DNA of 64,000 nucleotides from Tenacibaculum sp. (GTDB taxonomy: Bacteria > Bacteroidota > Bacteroidia > Flavobacteriales > Flavobacteriaceae): contig JAKVCX010000001.1 in NCBI GenBank assembly GCA_022448525.1, positions 236,734 through 300,733 on the forward strand, read 5' to 3'. This document shows positions 17,586 to 26,027 of the stretch, one piece after another. Below the pieces are notes generated by a model. The model made no database searches, was not told where the DNA came from, and saw only the letters and a list, made by a program, of their open reading frames with translations. How positions within the stretch are numbered: the first letter of the stretch is position 1; each line of letters begins with the position of its first letter. A program made the position numbers and the translations under genes.

Positions 17586-17930
17586 TTATAAAGAAATCAT
17601 TTTTACAGGAACTATGTACACTTTCTTAGCAGTATTACCTACTAATTTTTTATAGTTTAATCTAGATTTTACAAAAGCTCCAATAGTTTCCTTATCTCCT
17701 CTTGTATCAACTGATAATACAACGATTTCATTCTCATTATTCACAGTAAGCTTAATCTTAACCATAAAGTTTTGCTCTACTGGAAAATTTGGATTTTCTA
17801 ATAATTTCTGAATCTGCTTTGATATTACAGATACTTTAACTCTATCATCTCCTGGTGTCGTCTCGTTTGCTGAAACCGTGTTACTGAACGCGATTAATAC
17901 AGCTACTAATAAAATTTTAATTGATTTCAT
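17586..17930 (-). CDS. Small exported TonB-C-like protein, paralog A
   Basis: 114 residues. The signal peptide MKSIKILLVAVLIAFSNTVSA has a probable cut after SANE. The mature 90 residues (NFPVEQNFMVKIKLTVNNEN, then EIVVLSVDTRGDKETIGAFV and KSRLNYKKL) read like a free-standing TonB C-terminal-type fold, with a strand, a turn, a strand, a helix and a hydrophobic end (VYIVPVKMISL). The fold call is my inference from pattern and no function is known. It is a clear paralog of the gene at 18462, which lies head to tail with it; both carry a 12-bp TTGCAA palindrome upstream. A periplasmic location is expected. Confidence 0.7.
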   Translation of the reverse strand: MKSIKILLVAVLIAFSNTVSANETTPGDDRVKVSVISKQIQKLLENPNFPVEQNFMVKIKLTVNNENEIVVLSVDTRGDKETIGAFVKSRLNYKKLVGNTAKKVYIVPVKMISL

Positions 17931-18002
17931 AGTGATCGTTTTTTTATTGTTTATATGTTACTATTTATTTTAAACAACATTACGTTTATAATGATCCTAA
18001 TG

Positions 18003-18014
18003 GTCTTGCAAGAC
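18003..18014. promoter_or_regulatory. 12-bp perfect palindrome upstream of paralog A
   Basis: GTCTTGCAAGAC is its own reverse complement and lies 73 bp before the ATG at 17930. The region upstream of paralog B has the analogous palindrome GGTTTGCAAACC. Both keep a TTGCAA core and a TGG flank, which suggests a shared operator or a shared leader element. Confidence 0.45.
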
Positions 18015-18328
18015 GATGTAAAATTACAAGCGATAAATAACTTATGTGTTATCTAAAAATTAACAAAAACTCCCGTCATTACTAACGAAAACGCAATAGT
18101 TACGTCTTTTTTTCTCATAAAATATTATGCGAAAAAACAGTAATTAGCAATCTGTTAAAAAAATTAAAGCAACAACTAGAAATTGTTAAAGTAAGAGTTC
18201 ATTTTTTATCGAATAACGTGTTTTTAAACAAATTCCAGTTTCAAAAAATTTACATTAAATTTACATTTAAGAAACTATTTATTAACTATTAAAATTATCG
18301 AAAACGTTGTCGAAATACCAAAATGCTA

Positions 18329-18423
18329 AATATATTTCAATAAAAACAGCTAAAAACTCGTTTAAACAATAAAATATATTCACTTATAGAGTTTTTAATG
18401 AATATATTTCAATAAAAAAAGCT
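18329..18423. repeat. Pair of 23-bp direct repeats
   Basis: AATATATTTCAATAAAAACA followed by GCT at 18329-18351 recurs at 18401-18423 with one mismatch. The second copy contains the T tract (minus strand) of the terminator of paralog B; the first copy has no hairpin beside it. Confidence 0.6.
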
Positions 18424-18437
18424 CATATAATGTGAGC
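18413..18437 (-). terminator. Terminator of paralog B
   Basis: On the minus strand GCTCA (18437-18433) pairs with TGAGC (18425-18421) across a short loop and is followed by seven T. It lies 25 bp after the stop at 18462. Confidence 0.6.
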
Positions 18438-18461
18438 CTTCTTAACTATTTAAATAATAAT

Positions 18462-18803
18462 TTATAACGAAACCATCTTTACAGGTAATGTATAAACTTG
18501 TGTTTTTATATTACTAGATAGTTTTCTATAATTCAATCTAGTTTTTATAAACTCTTCAATAATATCTTTATTGTTCTCTGCTTCTACAGAAAGTACAACT
18601 AATTCATTATTCCTATTTACAGTGAATTTAACAGTCACAGAAGCGTTTCTTTCGACAGGAAAACTTGGGTTTTGTAATAGGGTTGCTATTTCCTTGGAAA
18701 TAATTGTCATTTTTGCTTTGTCATCAATTGGATTTGTTTTGGCCGCAACAATGTTACTAAATACTAATGCTACAGCAACTAATAATAATTTGATTGATTT
18801 CAT
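18462..18803 (-). CDS. Small exported TonB-C-like protein, paralog B
   Basis: 113 residues, colinear with the gene at 17586: signal peptide MKSIKLLLVAVALVFSNIVA, then NPSFPVERNASVTVKFTVNR, then NELVVLSVEAENNKDIIEEF and RLNYRKL, ending VYTLPVKMVSL. About half the residues are identical to paralog A, with the signal peptide and the FPVE, VVLSV and PVKM blocks best kept. It is transcribed alone, with a terminator after it and a TACCTTTG box (18884-18877) plus a TTGCAA palindrome before it. It is probably periplasmic; the function is unknown. Tandem duplication within this lineage is the simplest origin. Confidence 0.7.
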   Translation of the reverse strand: MKSIKLLLVAVALVFSNIVAAKTNPIDDKAKMTIISKEIATLLQNPSFPVERNASVTVKFTVNRNNELVVLSVEAENNKDIIEEFIKTRLNYRKLSSNIKTQVYTLPVKMVSL

Positions 18804-18860
18804 AGTGTTTGTTTTTTCGAGAGATTAAATAATAATTTTATTTTTTTTGATTATTAACTT

Positions 18861-18884
18861 GGTTTGCAAACCATTACAAAGGTA
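18861..18884 (-). promoter_or_regulatory. -7 box and overlapping palindrome of paralog B
   Basis: On the minus strand TACCTTTG (18884-18877) matches TAnnTTTG; a TTG 15 bp upstream is slightly too close to be ideal. Four bases further downstream lies GGTTTGCAAACC (18872-18861), a perfect 12-bp palindrome that would fall at or just after the transcription start, as expected of a repressor site or a leader hairpin. Confidence 0.45.
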
Positions 18885-19101
18885 TTTTTTATCTCAACTC
18901 AAGATGTTACCACATACTTACCAAACTTTCAAACAATAGTTATCTTAATGTTTATTGAATGTTTTAATATCAAAAAAAATTAACAATCAATTAAAAATCA
19001 ATCATCTAAGCAACATTTCTAAATCATAAAATCAACAACATATAATTTAAGACTATGAAAAAACTATAATATAATTCACTTTTCCCTAAAATTAAGGCAG
19101 T

Positions 19102-19132
19102 AAAAAACCCTACTTTTTACAAAGTAGGGTTT
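19102..19132 (-). terminator. Terminator of sucC
   Basis: AAACCCTACTTT (19105-19116), loop TTAC, AAAGTAGGGTTT (19121-19132): a 12-bp perfect stem, followed on the minus strand by a T run. It lies 37 bp beyond the sucC stop. Confidence 0.85.
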
Positions 19133-19168
19133 CAATATAACTTAAGAATTAATTTACATGGCTAAGTA

Positions 19169-20365
19169 TTAAGCTCCTAATACTTCACCAACTTTATCAG
19201 CTGCTTCTTGGAACTCAGTTGCTGAGATAATTTCCATACCGCTGTTATCGATTAATTCTTTTGCTTCTTTTGCATTTGTTCCTTGTAAACGACAAATAAT
19301 TGGAACATTGATTCTGTCTCCCATATTTTTGTAAGCATCTACAACTCCTTGAGCAACACGATCACAACGAACGATTCCTCCGAAGATATTTACTAAAATA
19401 GCTTTTACATTAGGATCCTTTAAAATAATTCCGAAAGCCGTTTCAACACGTTTAGCATCAGCAGTTCCTCCAACATCTAAGAAGTTTGCAGGATCACCAC
19501 CAGCTTGCTTAATTAAATCCATTGTTCCCATTGCTAAACCAGCTCCGTTTACCATACATCCAACGTTACCATCTAAATCAACATAGTTTAATCCTGCTGC
19601 TTTAGCTTCAACTTCGATTGGATTCTCCTCACGCTCATCACGCATTGCTGCATAATCTTTGTGACGGAATAAAGCATTTTCATCTAAAGTAACTTTAGCA
19701 TCTACTGCTAAAATCTTATCGTCAGATGTTTTTAATACTGGGTTAATTTCAAATAAAGCTGAATCAGACTTTACGTATGCTGTATATAATGCAGTAACAA
19801 ATTTGATCATCTCTTTCATCGCTCCTCCACTTAAACCTAAGTTAAAAGCAATCTTACGAGCTTGGAAAGGTAATAATCCAGTTCCTGGATCAATTTCTTC
19901 TGTAAAAATTAAGTGAGGAGTCTCTTCAGCTACTGCTTCAATATCCATACCTCCTTCAGTAGAATACATAATCATGTTTCTACCTGTTGAACGGTTTAAT
20001 AAAACCGACATATAAAATTCATTTGGCTCACTGTCTCCAGGATAGTAAACATCTTCAGCAACTAAAACTTGGTTTACTAATTTACCTTCAGCAGGTGTTT
20101 GAGGAGTAATTAACATCATTCCGATGATATCGTCAGAAATGCTTTTTACCTCGTCTAAGTTTTTAGCTAACTTAACTCCACCTCCTTTTCCACGACCACC
20201 TGCGTGAATTTGAGCTTTAATTACGTGCCAACCAGTTCCTGTTTCTTCAGTTAATTTTTTTGCTGCTTCAACTGCTTCCTCTGGAGTGCTAGCAACTATA
20301 CCGCGTTGTGTGCGAACGCCAAAACTGCTTAATATTTCTTTACCTTGATATTCGTGTAAGTTCAT
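19169..20365 (-). CDS. sucC: Succinyl-CoA synthetase subunit beta (ADP-forming)
   Basis: 398 residues from the ATG at 20365. An upstream in-frame start at 20392 would add nine unusual residues; MNLHEYQGKEIL is the standard N-terminus, so the inner ATG is preferred. ATP-grasp domain with KAQIHAGGRGKGGGVKLA (near 45-62), the conserved EINPV (near 205), and the C-terminal CoA-ligase domain with GNVGCMVNGAGLAMGTMD, GGTADAKRV and NIFGGIVRCD. With SucD it makes succinate and ATP from succinyl-CoA in the TCA cycle. sucD is not adjacent, and sucC stands alone between two intergenic regions. Confidence 0.97.
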   Translation of the reverse strand: MNLHEYQGKEILSSFGVRTQRGIVASTPEEAVEAAKKLTEETGTGWHVIKAQIHAGGRGKGGGVKLAKNLDEVKSISDDIIGMMLITPQTPAEGKLVNQVLVAEDVYYPGDSEPNEFYMSVLLNRSTGRNMIMYSTEGGMDIEAVAEETPHLIFTEEIDPGTGLLPFQARKIAFNLGLSGGAMKEMIKFVTALYTAYVKSDSALFEINPVLKTSDDKILAVDAKVTLDENALFRHKDYAAMRDEREENPIEVEAKAAGLNYVDLDGNVGCMVNGAGLAMGTMDLIKQAGGDPANFLDVGGTADAKRVETAFGIILKDPNVKAILVNIFGGIVRCDRVAQGVVDAYKNMGDRINVPIICRLQGTNAKEAKELIDNSGMEIISATEFQEAADKVGEVLGA

Positions 20366-20389
20366 TCGATATGAATTTTTAAAGTCCAA

Positions 20390-20397
20390 CAAAAATA
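20390..20397 (-). promoter_or_regulatory. -7 box of sucC
   Basis: TATTTTTG on the minus strand (20397-20390), 25 bp before the preferred ATG. No TTG lies at the right distance upstream, so only half of the consensus is met. Its position just inside the longer alternative start supports the ATG at 20365. Confidence 0.4.
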
Positions 20398-20617
20398 CAA
20401 ATTCAAACGAAACTACGAATGGATAATTACATTAAAAAATTATCATGTTGCTTGTTTTTTTAACGCTTTTTTAAGAAACCTTTCCCTTTCAAAATGTAAC
20501 ACTCGAAATTTTAACAGGTCTTTACTGTAATTAACAAGATTTTACAATTATAGGTAATCAAACATCTATACTATTGTTAAATGAAAGACTATTTAGATCA
20601 TATATCAAAAAATTTCG

Positions 20618-23119
20618 ATGAAAAACTATCGCCTACTCCTACTTTTCACCTGTCTTAGTTTTATTTCTATCAGAGGTCAAGTAAATCAAAACAGAAAGAA
20701 ATTAGCCGCCACAAGAACTTCTACTCCACCAAAAATTGATGGAGATTTAAATGATAATGCCTGGGAAAATGTTCCAGTAGCTAACAAATTTGTACAATTT
20801 AGACCCGATAATGGTGTTGCAGAATTGGAAGATTATAAAACAGAAGTGAAATTGGTATACGATGATAATGCCGTTTATATTTCTGCTAAAATGTTAGATC
20901 CAGATCCTTCTAAAATTCCCGCAGAATTTACAAATAGAGATAACTTCGGGAATTCAGACTTTTTTATGGTTATGATCAATCCAATTGATGATGGTCAAAA
21001 TCCTGTAATGTTTATTGTTACAGCTTCTGGTGTTCAAATCGACTCAAAAGTTTCTAATGGAAATAACGAAGATTACAACTGGAGCGCCGTTTGGGATAGT
21101 GATTTTAAAATTACAGATTATGGATGGTCAGTTGAAATGAAAATTCCTTATCGAGCGTTACGTTTTGCCAATAACGAAGTTCAAACTTGGGGAATGAATT
21201 TCCATAGAGAAGCAAGAAACATAAATACACGATATACATGGAATTATATAGATAACGAAGTAGGAAGATGGACTCAATATGATGGATTGGTAGAAAACTT
21301 CAGAAACATCTCTCCTCCTACTCGTTTAAATCTTTATCCATATGCTTCGGTAATTACAACTACTGAAGGAAATCATACTATTGCTGATTGGAGTGTTGGA
21401 ATGGATGTTAAATACGGACTTTCAGAAAACTTTACGTTAGACGCGACTCTAATTCCAGATTTTAGTCAGGTTGGTTTTGATGATGTACAATTGAATTTAG
21501 GTCCGTTTGAACAACAATTTACTGAACAGCGTCAATTTTTCACTGAAGGAACAGAACTATTCACGAAAGGACGATTGTTTTACTCACGAAGAATTGGTGG
21601 TTTTCCAACTGATCAATTTAATGTTGGAGGAAATTTACAGAACGATGATGATTTTGTTAATGGAAAAAAAGTAAACGAAGAAATAGTTGATTACCCTGGA
21701 AAGGTTCAAATGTTAAATGCAATTAAAATTTCGGGTAGAACAAAAGATGGATTGGGAATTGGTTTTTTCAATGCAATTACAGAAAAAACAGAGGCTACTG
21801 TTGAACGTACCGAACAAACTCAGATTGGTGCTGATGTGGTTACAACTAAAAATCAGTATAAAGTTACAACAGAACCTTTTGCCAACTACAATATTATGGT
21901 ATTAGATAAACAGTTCAATCAGAATTCTTCCATTACTTTAATAAATACAAATGTTACTCGAGATGGAAGATTTAGAGATGCAAATGCCACTGGTTTACTT
22001 TGGCACGTGGAAGATAAATCAAGTACCTATAATATTGATGGTAGTTTTAGAGCTACACACATAAGTGATGATCCTACAGAAACTACTCCTGGCTATAGTT
22101 TTGATACCAGTATAGGAAGACAGTCTGGAAAATGGCGTTGGGAAATTGGTTATAACTTCGAGAATAAAGATTTCAATCCAAACGATATGGGAATTTTATT
22201 CAGTAATAACGAACAAACCATTTATGGTTTTACTGGATACAGACAATTAAAACCGGTTGGAATTTTTAATAACTTCGGAATCAACTGGTATTATAATGTA
22301 AATTTTTTACACAAATCAGGTGTATACACAGGTACTAATACTGGACTTTCATTTTGGTCAGAAACTAGAAACCGTTTCAATTTTGGTGGAAACTTAAATT
22401 TCAGAACAACATCAAAAGACTTTTTTGAACCAAGACAAGGAAGTACTTCTGGTGTGTATTTTGAAAGACCAATGCGATTAAATATTAATCACTGGGGATC
22501 GACAGATTACAGAAAAAAACTAGCTATTGATTATAACTGGTATTATACTTTCTTCAAAGGAATTCCAAAAAATTCATACGGATTTAGGTTTGGTCCACGA
22601 TATAGATTCAATGATCGCTTTTCATTAAATTATTCTTTCAGATACAATCAAGTTGATAATGATTTAGGTTATATCGATAGTAATAATGGTGATATTATTT
22701 TCGGTGAAAGAGATAGAACAACTTATGAAAACACTGTTTCAGGAAAATATAGTTTCAACACTAACTCTTCCTTATCACTTTCTTTCAGACATAATTGGAG
22801 TAAAGTTCCTTACAAGGATCAATTATTCAATCTAGATACAAGCAATGGTCAATTAGTACCTACAACTTTTACGGGGGATTATGACCGAAACTTTAATAGT
22901 TGGAATTTAGATTTAAATTATTTCTGGCAATTTGCTCCTGGAAGTCAATTAATTGCTTTCTATCGTAATTCTATTAACCCAAGTGCAACTTTCGCTCCTG
23001 CTGATATTAGTTTTACTGACAATATTGATCGATTATTCGATGAATCCATGATGCACACTTTCTCTTTAAGGTTCGTGTACTTTATAGATTACAATGATAT
23101 CAAGAACGTTTTATTTTAG
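20618..23119 (+). CDS. DUF5916 outer-membrane protein with CBM9-like N-terminus
   Basis: 833 residues. The signal peptide (NYRLLLLFTCLSFISIRGQ) is followed by a CBM9-like carbohydrate-binding family domain (about 30-225: KIDGDLNDNAWENV, VKLVYDDNAVYISAKM, WSVEMKIPYRALRF). A DUF5916 beta-barrel domain then runs to the end (NFTLDATLIPDFSQVGFDD, FFTEGTELFTKGRLFYSRRI). The protein probably sits in the outer membrane. Its substrate is not known; the N-terminal domain hints at a sugar or glycan ligand. It is terminated by a hairpin at 23142, and a second DUF5916 protein lies at the right end of the window. Confidence 0.85.
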   Translation: MKNYRLLLLFTCLSFISIRGQVNQNRKKLAATRTSTPPKIDGDLNDNAWENVPVANKFVQFRPDNGVAELEDYKTEVKLVYDDNAVYISAKMLDPDPSKIPAEFTNRDNFGNSDFFMVMINPIDDGQNPVMFIVTASGVQIDSKVSNGNNEDYNWSAVWDSDFKITDYGWSVEMKIPYRALRFANNEVQTWGMNFHREARNINTRYTWNYIDNEVGRWTQYDGLVENFRNISPPTRLNLYPYASVITTTEGNHTIADWSVGMDVKYGLSENFTLDATLIPDFSQVGFDDVQLNLGPFEQQFTEQRQFFTEGTELFTKGRLFYSRRIGGFPTDQFNVGGNLQNDDDFVNGKKVNEEIVDYPGKVQMLNAIKISGRTKDGLGIGFFNAITEKTEATVERTEQTQIGADVVTTKNQYKVTTEPFANYNIMVLDKQFNQNSSITLINTNVTRDGRFRDANATGLLWHVEDKSSTYNIDGSFRATHISDDPTETTPGYSFDTSIGRQSGKWRWEIGYNFENKDFNPNDMGILFSNNEQTIYGFTGYRQLKPVGIFNNFGINWYYNVNFLHKSGVYTGTNTGLSFWSETRNRFNFGGNLNFRTTSKDFFEPRQGSTSGVYFERPMRLNINHWGSTDYRKKLAIDYNWYYTFFKGIPKNSYGFRFGPRYRFNDRFSLNYSFRYNQVDNDLGYIDSNNGDIIFGERDRTTYENTVSGKYSFNTNSSLSLSFRHNWSKVPYKDQLFNLDTSNGQLVPTTFTGDYDRNFNSWNLDLNYFWQFAPGSQLIAFYRNSINPSATFAPADISFTDNIDRLFDESMMHTFSLRFVYFIDYNDIKNVLF

Positions 23120-23141
23120 ATAAACATTAGTTTTGCTTTGA

Positions 23142-23180
23142 GAAATCAGATAAGTGTCACTTGTCTGGTTTCTTTTTTTT
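23142..23180 (+). terminator. Terminator of the DUF5916 gene
   Basis: GAAATCAGATAAGT (23142-23155) pairs imperfectly with ACTTGTCTGGTTTC (23159-23172), followed by eight T. The lolD-type gene starts 26 bp later, so the hairpin separates the two genes. Confidence 0.75.
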
Positions 23181-23205
23181 ACATTCGTACTTCTTAATAT
23201 CAACA

Positions 23206-23868
23206 ATGATTACTGGGAAAAACATACATAAACAATACGGAGAAGTTCAAGTTTTAAAAGGTGTTGATTTACACATAAAACAAGGAGAAATAGTTGCCAT
23301 CGTTGGTCCATCTGGTGCTGGTAAAACCACTTTACTTCAAATTCTAGGAACTTTAGATAAACCTGAAAATGATATTCCTTATGAGCTTTCCATAAATAAC
23401 ACCGTAATCAAAGGATTAAAGGATAAGGAAATATCCGCTTTTCGCAATCAACATATTGGATTTATATTTCAATTTCATCAACTATTACCCGAATTTACAG
23501 CACTTGAAAATGTTTGTATTCCAGCATTTATTGCAAAAAAACCAAAAGCGGAAGTTGAGAATCGTGCCAAAGAATTGCTAGAATTTTTAGGGTTATCTCA
23601 CAGAATTAATCATAAACCAAGTGAACTTTCTGGAGGAGAACAACAACGGGTTGCCGTTGCAAGAGCACTAATTAATAATCCTTCAGTAATTTTTGCAGAT
23701 GAGCCTTCTGGTAATTTAGATTCAACCTCAGCGAAAAATTTACATGAATTGTTTTTCAAATTAAGAGATGAGTATGGACAAACATTTGTACTCGTAACTC
23801 ACAATAAGGAATTAGCAGAAATGGCTGATAGAACTTTAAAAATGAAAGACGGAATTATTGTAGAATAA
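23206..23868 (+). CDS. lolD: Lipoprotein-release-type ABC ATPase (LolD family)
   Basis: 220 residues from the ATG at 23206; an in-frame start at 23161 lies inside the terminator hairpin and adds an implausible hydrophobic leader, so it is rejected. Walker [13 protein letters not shown]-loop [15 protein letters not shown], signature [15 protein letters not shown], Walker B VIFADEP, switch His in VTHNKEL. The MacB/LolD/FtsE subfamily is evident from [10 protein letters not shown]. LolD would drive release of lipoproteins from the inner membrane with LolC/E, which are not adjacent; a MacB-like exporter ATPase is the alternative. Confidence 0.82.
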   Translation: MITGKNIHKQYGEVQVLKGVDLHIKQGEIVAIVGPSGAGKTTLLQILGTLDKPENDIPYELSINNTVIKGLKDKEISAFRNQHIGFIFQFHQLLPEFTALENVCIPAFIAKKPKAEVENRAKELLEFLGLSHRINHKPSELSGGEQQRVAVARALINNPSVIFADEPSGNLDSTSAKNLHELFFKLRDEYGQTFVLVTHNKELAEMADRTLKMKDGIIVE

Positions 23869-23925
23869 TCTTAGTTTATACTTAATTCATTTTACTTAAT
23901 TTTAGCTTCTTTAAAAATTAAGAAA

Positions 23926-24639
23926 ATGATTTGTATTTCATGTGGTTTTGAGCACAATGAAAAGTTTTGTCCTAATTGTGGTGAAAAGAGTGATGTTCCT
24001 AAAATCACCTTTATTTCTACTATTCAGACATCTCTATCTACTTTAGTTGAAATGGATAAAGGTTTTTTGTACAACCTTAAAAATTTAACTCTTCGACCTA
24101 AAGTTACCATTGAAAAATACATTTCAGGGAAAAGAAAAGGTATTTTTAATCCGATATCATTTCTAATTATTTCAGTTACTGTTTATTTATTAATTGAATC
24201 TTTCTTTAAAACAAAGAATTTTGCATCGAAAGAAGCTGTAGATTTAGTTAGAGATGATTTTTCTTACAAAATAGGTGCGAGCGGAGGAAGATTTATTTAC
24301 GACTATTTTAAATATTTTTGGATTTTTACGGTTATTCCGCTGTCTTTAATTACCAAACTGTTTTTTAAAAGATTCAATTTTGCGGAACATATCACCATTA
24401 ATTCATTTATTCTTGGTCAGGTAACTTTAATTATTGGAAGTCTTTCTTTTGCTATATTTAGGTTTGCAATTCTTTTCAATCCTTTTGTTTACTTGGGGTT
24501 AATTTGGTTACTTTCCCGAACTTTTTATAACCCTAAAAACAAATCAGACTCAGTAATAAAAGCATTTACAACTATTTTCTTTTTTATGTTCTTTCTATTT
24601 ATCTCGATAACTTTAATCGGGTTAATTAGATTAATTTAA
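23926..24639 (+). CDS. DUF3667 family membrane protein with zinc ribbon
   Basis: 237 residues. The N-terminus is a zinc ribbon, CISCGFEHNEKFCPNCGEK, with two CxxC pairs. It continues through the family segment LVEMDKGFLYNLKNLTLRP, EKYISGKRKG and FNPISFLII to about four or five membrane helices (150-165, 185-205, 215-237). This is the DUF3667 architecture, common in Bacteroidota and of unknown function; the ribbon should face the cytoplasm. It follows lolD by 57 bp and ends at a two-way terminator. Confidence 0.8.
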   Translation: MICISCGFEHNEKFCPNCGEKSDVPKITFISTIQTSLSTLVEMDKGFLYNLKNLTLRPKVTIEKYISGKRKGIFNPISFLIISVTVYLLIESFFKTKNFASKEAVDLVRDDFSYKIGASGGRFIYDYFKYFWIFTVIPLSLITKLFFKRFNFAEHITINSFILGQVTLIIGSLSFAIFRFAILFNPFVYLGLIWLLSRTFYNPKNKSDSVIKAFTTIFFFMFFLFISITLIGLIRLI

Positions 24640-24649
24640 GAATTAAAGA

Positions 24650-24677
24650 AAAAAGTGATCAGATTTGACCACTTTTT
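24650..24677. terminator. Bidirectional terminator
   Basis: AAAAGTG (24651-24657), TCA and TGA as inner stem, CACTTTT (24670-24676). Flanking A and T runs allow it to act for the DUF3667 gene (plus) and for the small gene at 24698 (minus). Confidence 0.65.
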
Positions 24678-24697
24678 AACTTTAATTACCACTTCTA

Positions 24698-24973
24698 TTA
24701 AGCTAGTAAATGAAATCTTAAAACACTACTCGCTGGTGACGATCCAGTAAGTTCTGCATAAACTTTTTTTCCATTTTGAATCGCAGACAAACCTGTTTCA
24801 TTTACCAATGCACTAATTGTTGGTGGTACATAAAACCATGTGTTTTTAAATTTTCCTGATGTATCAGTTAACATCACGTATACTCCGTTGTTTTCAATTG
24901 GTCCAATTGCGTTTACCTCTGTTGTAAACCATTCTCCTGATTGATTGCTTGTTAATTCTTTTGGTGAACTCAT
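24698..24973 (-). CDS. Unrecognised small cytosolic protein (91 aa)
   Basis: I do not recognise the family. The 91 residues carry no signal peptide or membrane segment. They read as one compact beta domain: GEWFTTEVNAIGP, GVYVMLTDTSGKFKNTWFYV, GKKVYAELTG, SSVLRFHLL. The alternation of hydrophobic and polar residues and the LTDT loop suggest an OB- or jelly-roll-like sandwich, which is a guess. It is monocistronic between a terminator and a 304-bp upstream region. It lies next to the LytTR regulator gene on the same strand, so regulation by that system is possible but unsupported. Confidence 0.6.
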   Translation of the reverse strand: MSSPKELTSNQSGEWFTTEVNAIGPIENNGVYVMLTDTSGKFKNTWFYVPPTISALVNETGLSAIQNGKKVYAELTGSSPASSVLRFHLLA

Positions 24974-25277
24974 TTTATTTAAGTTTAGTCATTATTCCTT
25001 ACTCTATTTTTAATTAGGCTTTTCAGATTCCGCCTTTGGTTGACTTATTCATTTATTCATAAGAATTACTAAAACTAAACTGTAACACAGTCAGGGTTTT
25101 TATTCTTTATGAATGAACTTATCGATAGAAATAGATGTGCTAGCTTTCAATTTCTGAAGTAAAATTATTGTGAAAAAGAAGCTAAAAACAGAGCATTGTT
25201 ACGAAGCAATAATTATGCTACATAAAACTATAAATTACTAAGCATGTAATTTTATTAAACAAAACTAAGTTTAATGA
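24974..25277. other. 304-bp intergenic region upstream of the 91-aa gene
   Basis: No open frame of note. It holds a loose inverted repeat: TTATTCATAAGAA (25053-25065) against TTCTTTATGAATGAA (25103-25117), with about 37 bp between the arms. It lies about 80-145 bp upstream of the 91-aa gene and is a possible regulator site. Nothing else is recognised. Confidence 0.45.
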
Positions 25278-26027
25278 CTATTTTAAAAATATACTTTTAT
25301 CAATTGTACTTTTATATTTTTCACTTAAAGTAATTTTGTAATTACCTGTTAATACAATCAGTTGATCGTTTGGGAAAATTTCTTCTATTTTTTGAGTATT
25401 CACTACAAAGTTTCGGCTTACTCGTTTGAATATCTTCGCATTTAAAAGTTTTAGAATTTTAGTTAAAGAAATTAAGATTACAAATTTTCCTTTTTCAGTA
25501 ATAATATTGCAATACCTTCCTTCAACTTCAATGTATATTATTTCAGATATCAATACTTTTTTTAATGATCTTCCTTTTTGAATGTACAAATATTCGTTCG
25601 ATACAATAGTGTCTTCTTCCTCACTTGTAAATACATCTTTCTGATCATAAAATTTCTCTAATGCCAACTGAATTGAAAACAATAACTCATATTCATTAAA
25701 TGGCTTTACCATATAATTAAATGGCATTGTTGCTTTGGCTCTTTGAAATAATTCTTTGTCTACCGAACTCGTCAGAAACAGAAATGGCTTTTTTGTTTGG
25801 TCTAATTGATTAATTGTCTCTGCAAATAAAATTCCTTCAGGATGCTCTCCTAAAAAAATATCAACAATAAGTAAATCGATATCCTTGTTATTTAAATAAA
25901 TGGATAAGGCATCTTTAAAATTATCGGCAGTTCCAATAATATTGTAATCATTGTCCTCTAAGACTTCAATTAATGATTCTTTTTCAATGGGATTATCTTC
26001 TATTACTAATACGTTTACTTTATTCAT
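25278..26027 (-). CDS. LytTR-type response regulator
   Basis: 249 residues. The receiver domain (about 4-120) has the acidic pair in VIEDN, the phosphoacceptor aspartate in LLIVDIFLGEHPEG (near 54) and a conserved Lys in NYMVKPFNEYE (near 107). The LytTR DNA-binding domain (about 148-245) has YIEVEGRYCNIIT, KILKLLNAKIFKRVSRNFVV and NTQKIEEI. It would bind promoter repeats when phosphorylated. Its start overlaps the sensor-kinase stop by 8 bp, so the two are translationally coupled and form a cognate pair. Confidence 0.92.
   Translation of the reverse strand: MNKVNVLVIEDNPIEKESLIEVLEDNDYNIIGTADNFKDALSIYLNNKDIDLLIVDIFLGEHPEGILFAETINQLDQTKKPFLFLTSSVDKELFQRAKATMPFNYMVKPFNEYELLFSIQLALEKFYDQKDVFTSEEEDTIVSNEYLYIQKGRSLKKVLISEIIYIEVEGRYCNIITEKGKFVILISLTKILKLLNAKIFKRVSRNFVVNTQKIEEIFPNDQLIVLTGNYKITLSEKYKSTIDKSIFLK

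Larger units (their letters stand above)
17931..18461. other. 531-bp intergenic region between the two small paralogs
   Basis: Very A+T rich with no convincing open frame on either strand. It holds the upstream region of paralog A (palindrome at 18003-18014), a 23-bp direct repeat (18329 and 18401) and the terminator of paralog B (18413-18437). Nothing else is recognisable; a small RNA between 18020 and 18320 cannot be excluded. Confidence 0.6.
18804..19168. other. 365-bp intergenic region between paralog B and sucC
   Basis: It contains the promoter-proximal elements of paralog B (18861-18884), an A+T-rich stretch with no open frame, and the sucC terminator (19102-19132). I see no RNA gene or repeat beyond these. 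Confidence 0.6.

Noticed and set aside
25053..25117. Inverted repeat as a LytTR site
   Set aside because: Arms do not match exactly and LytTR proteins usually bind direct repeats. Kept only as a note in the intergenic entry.
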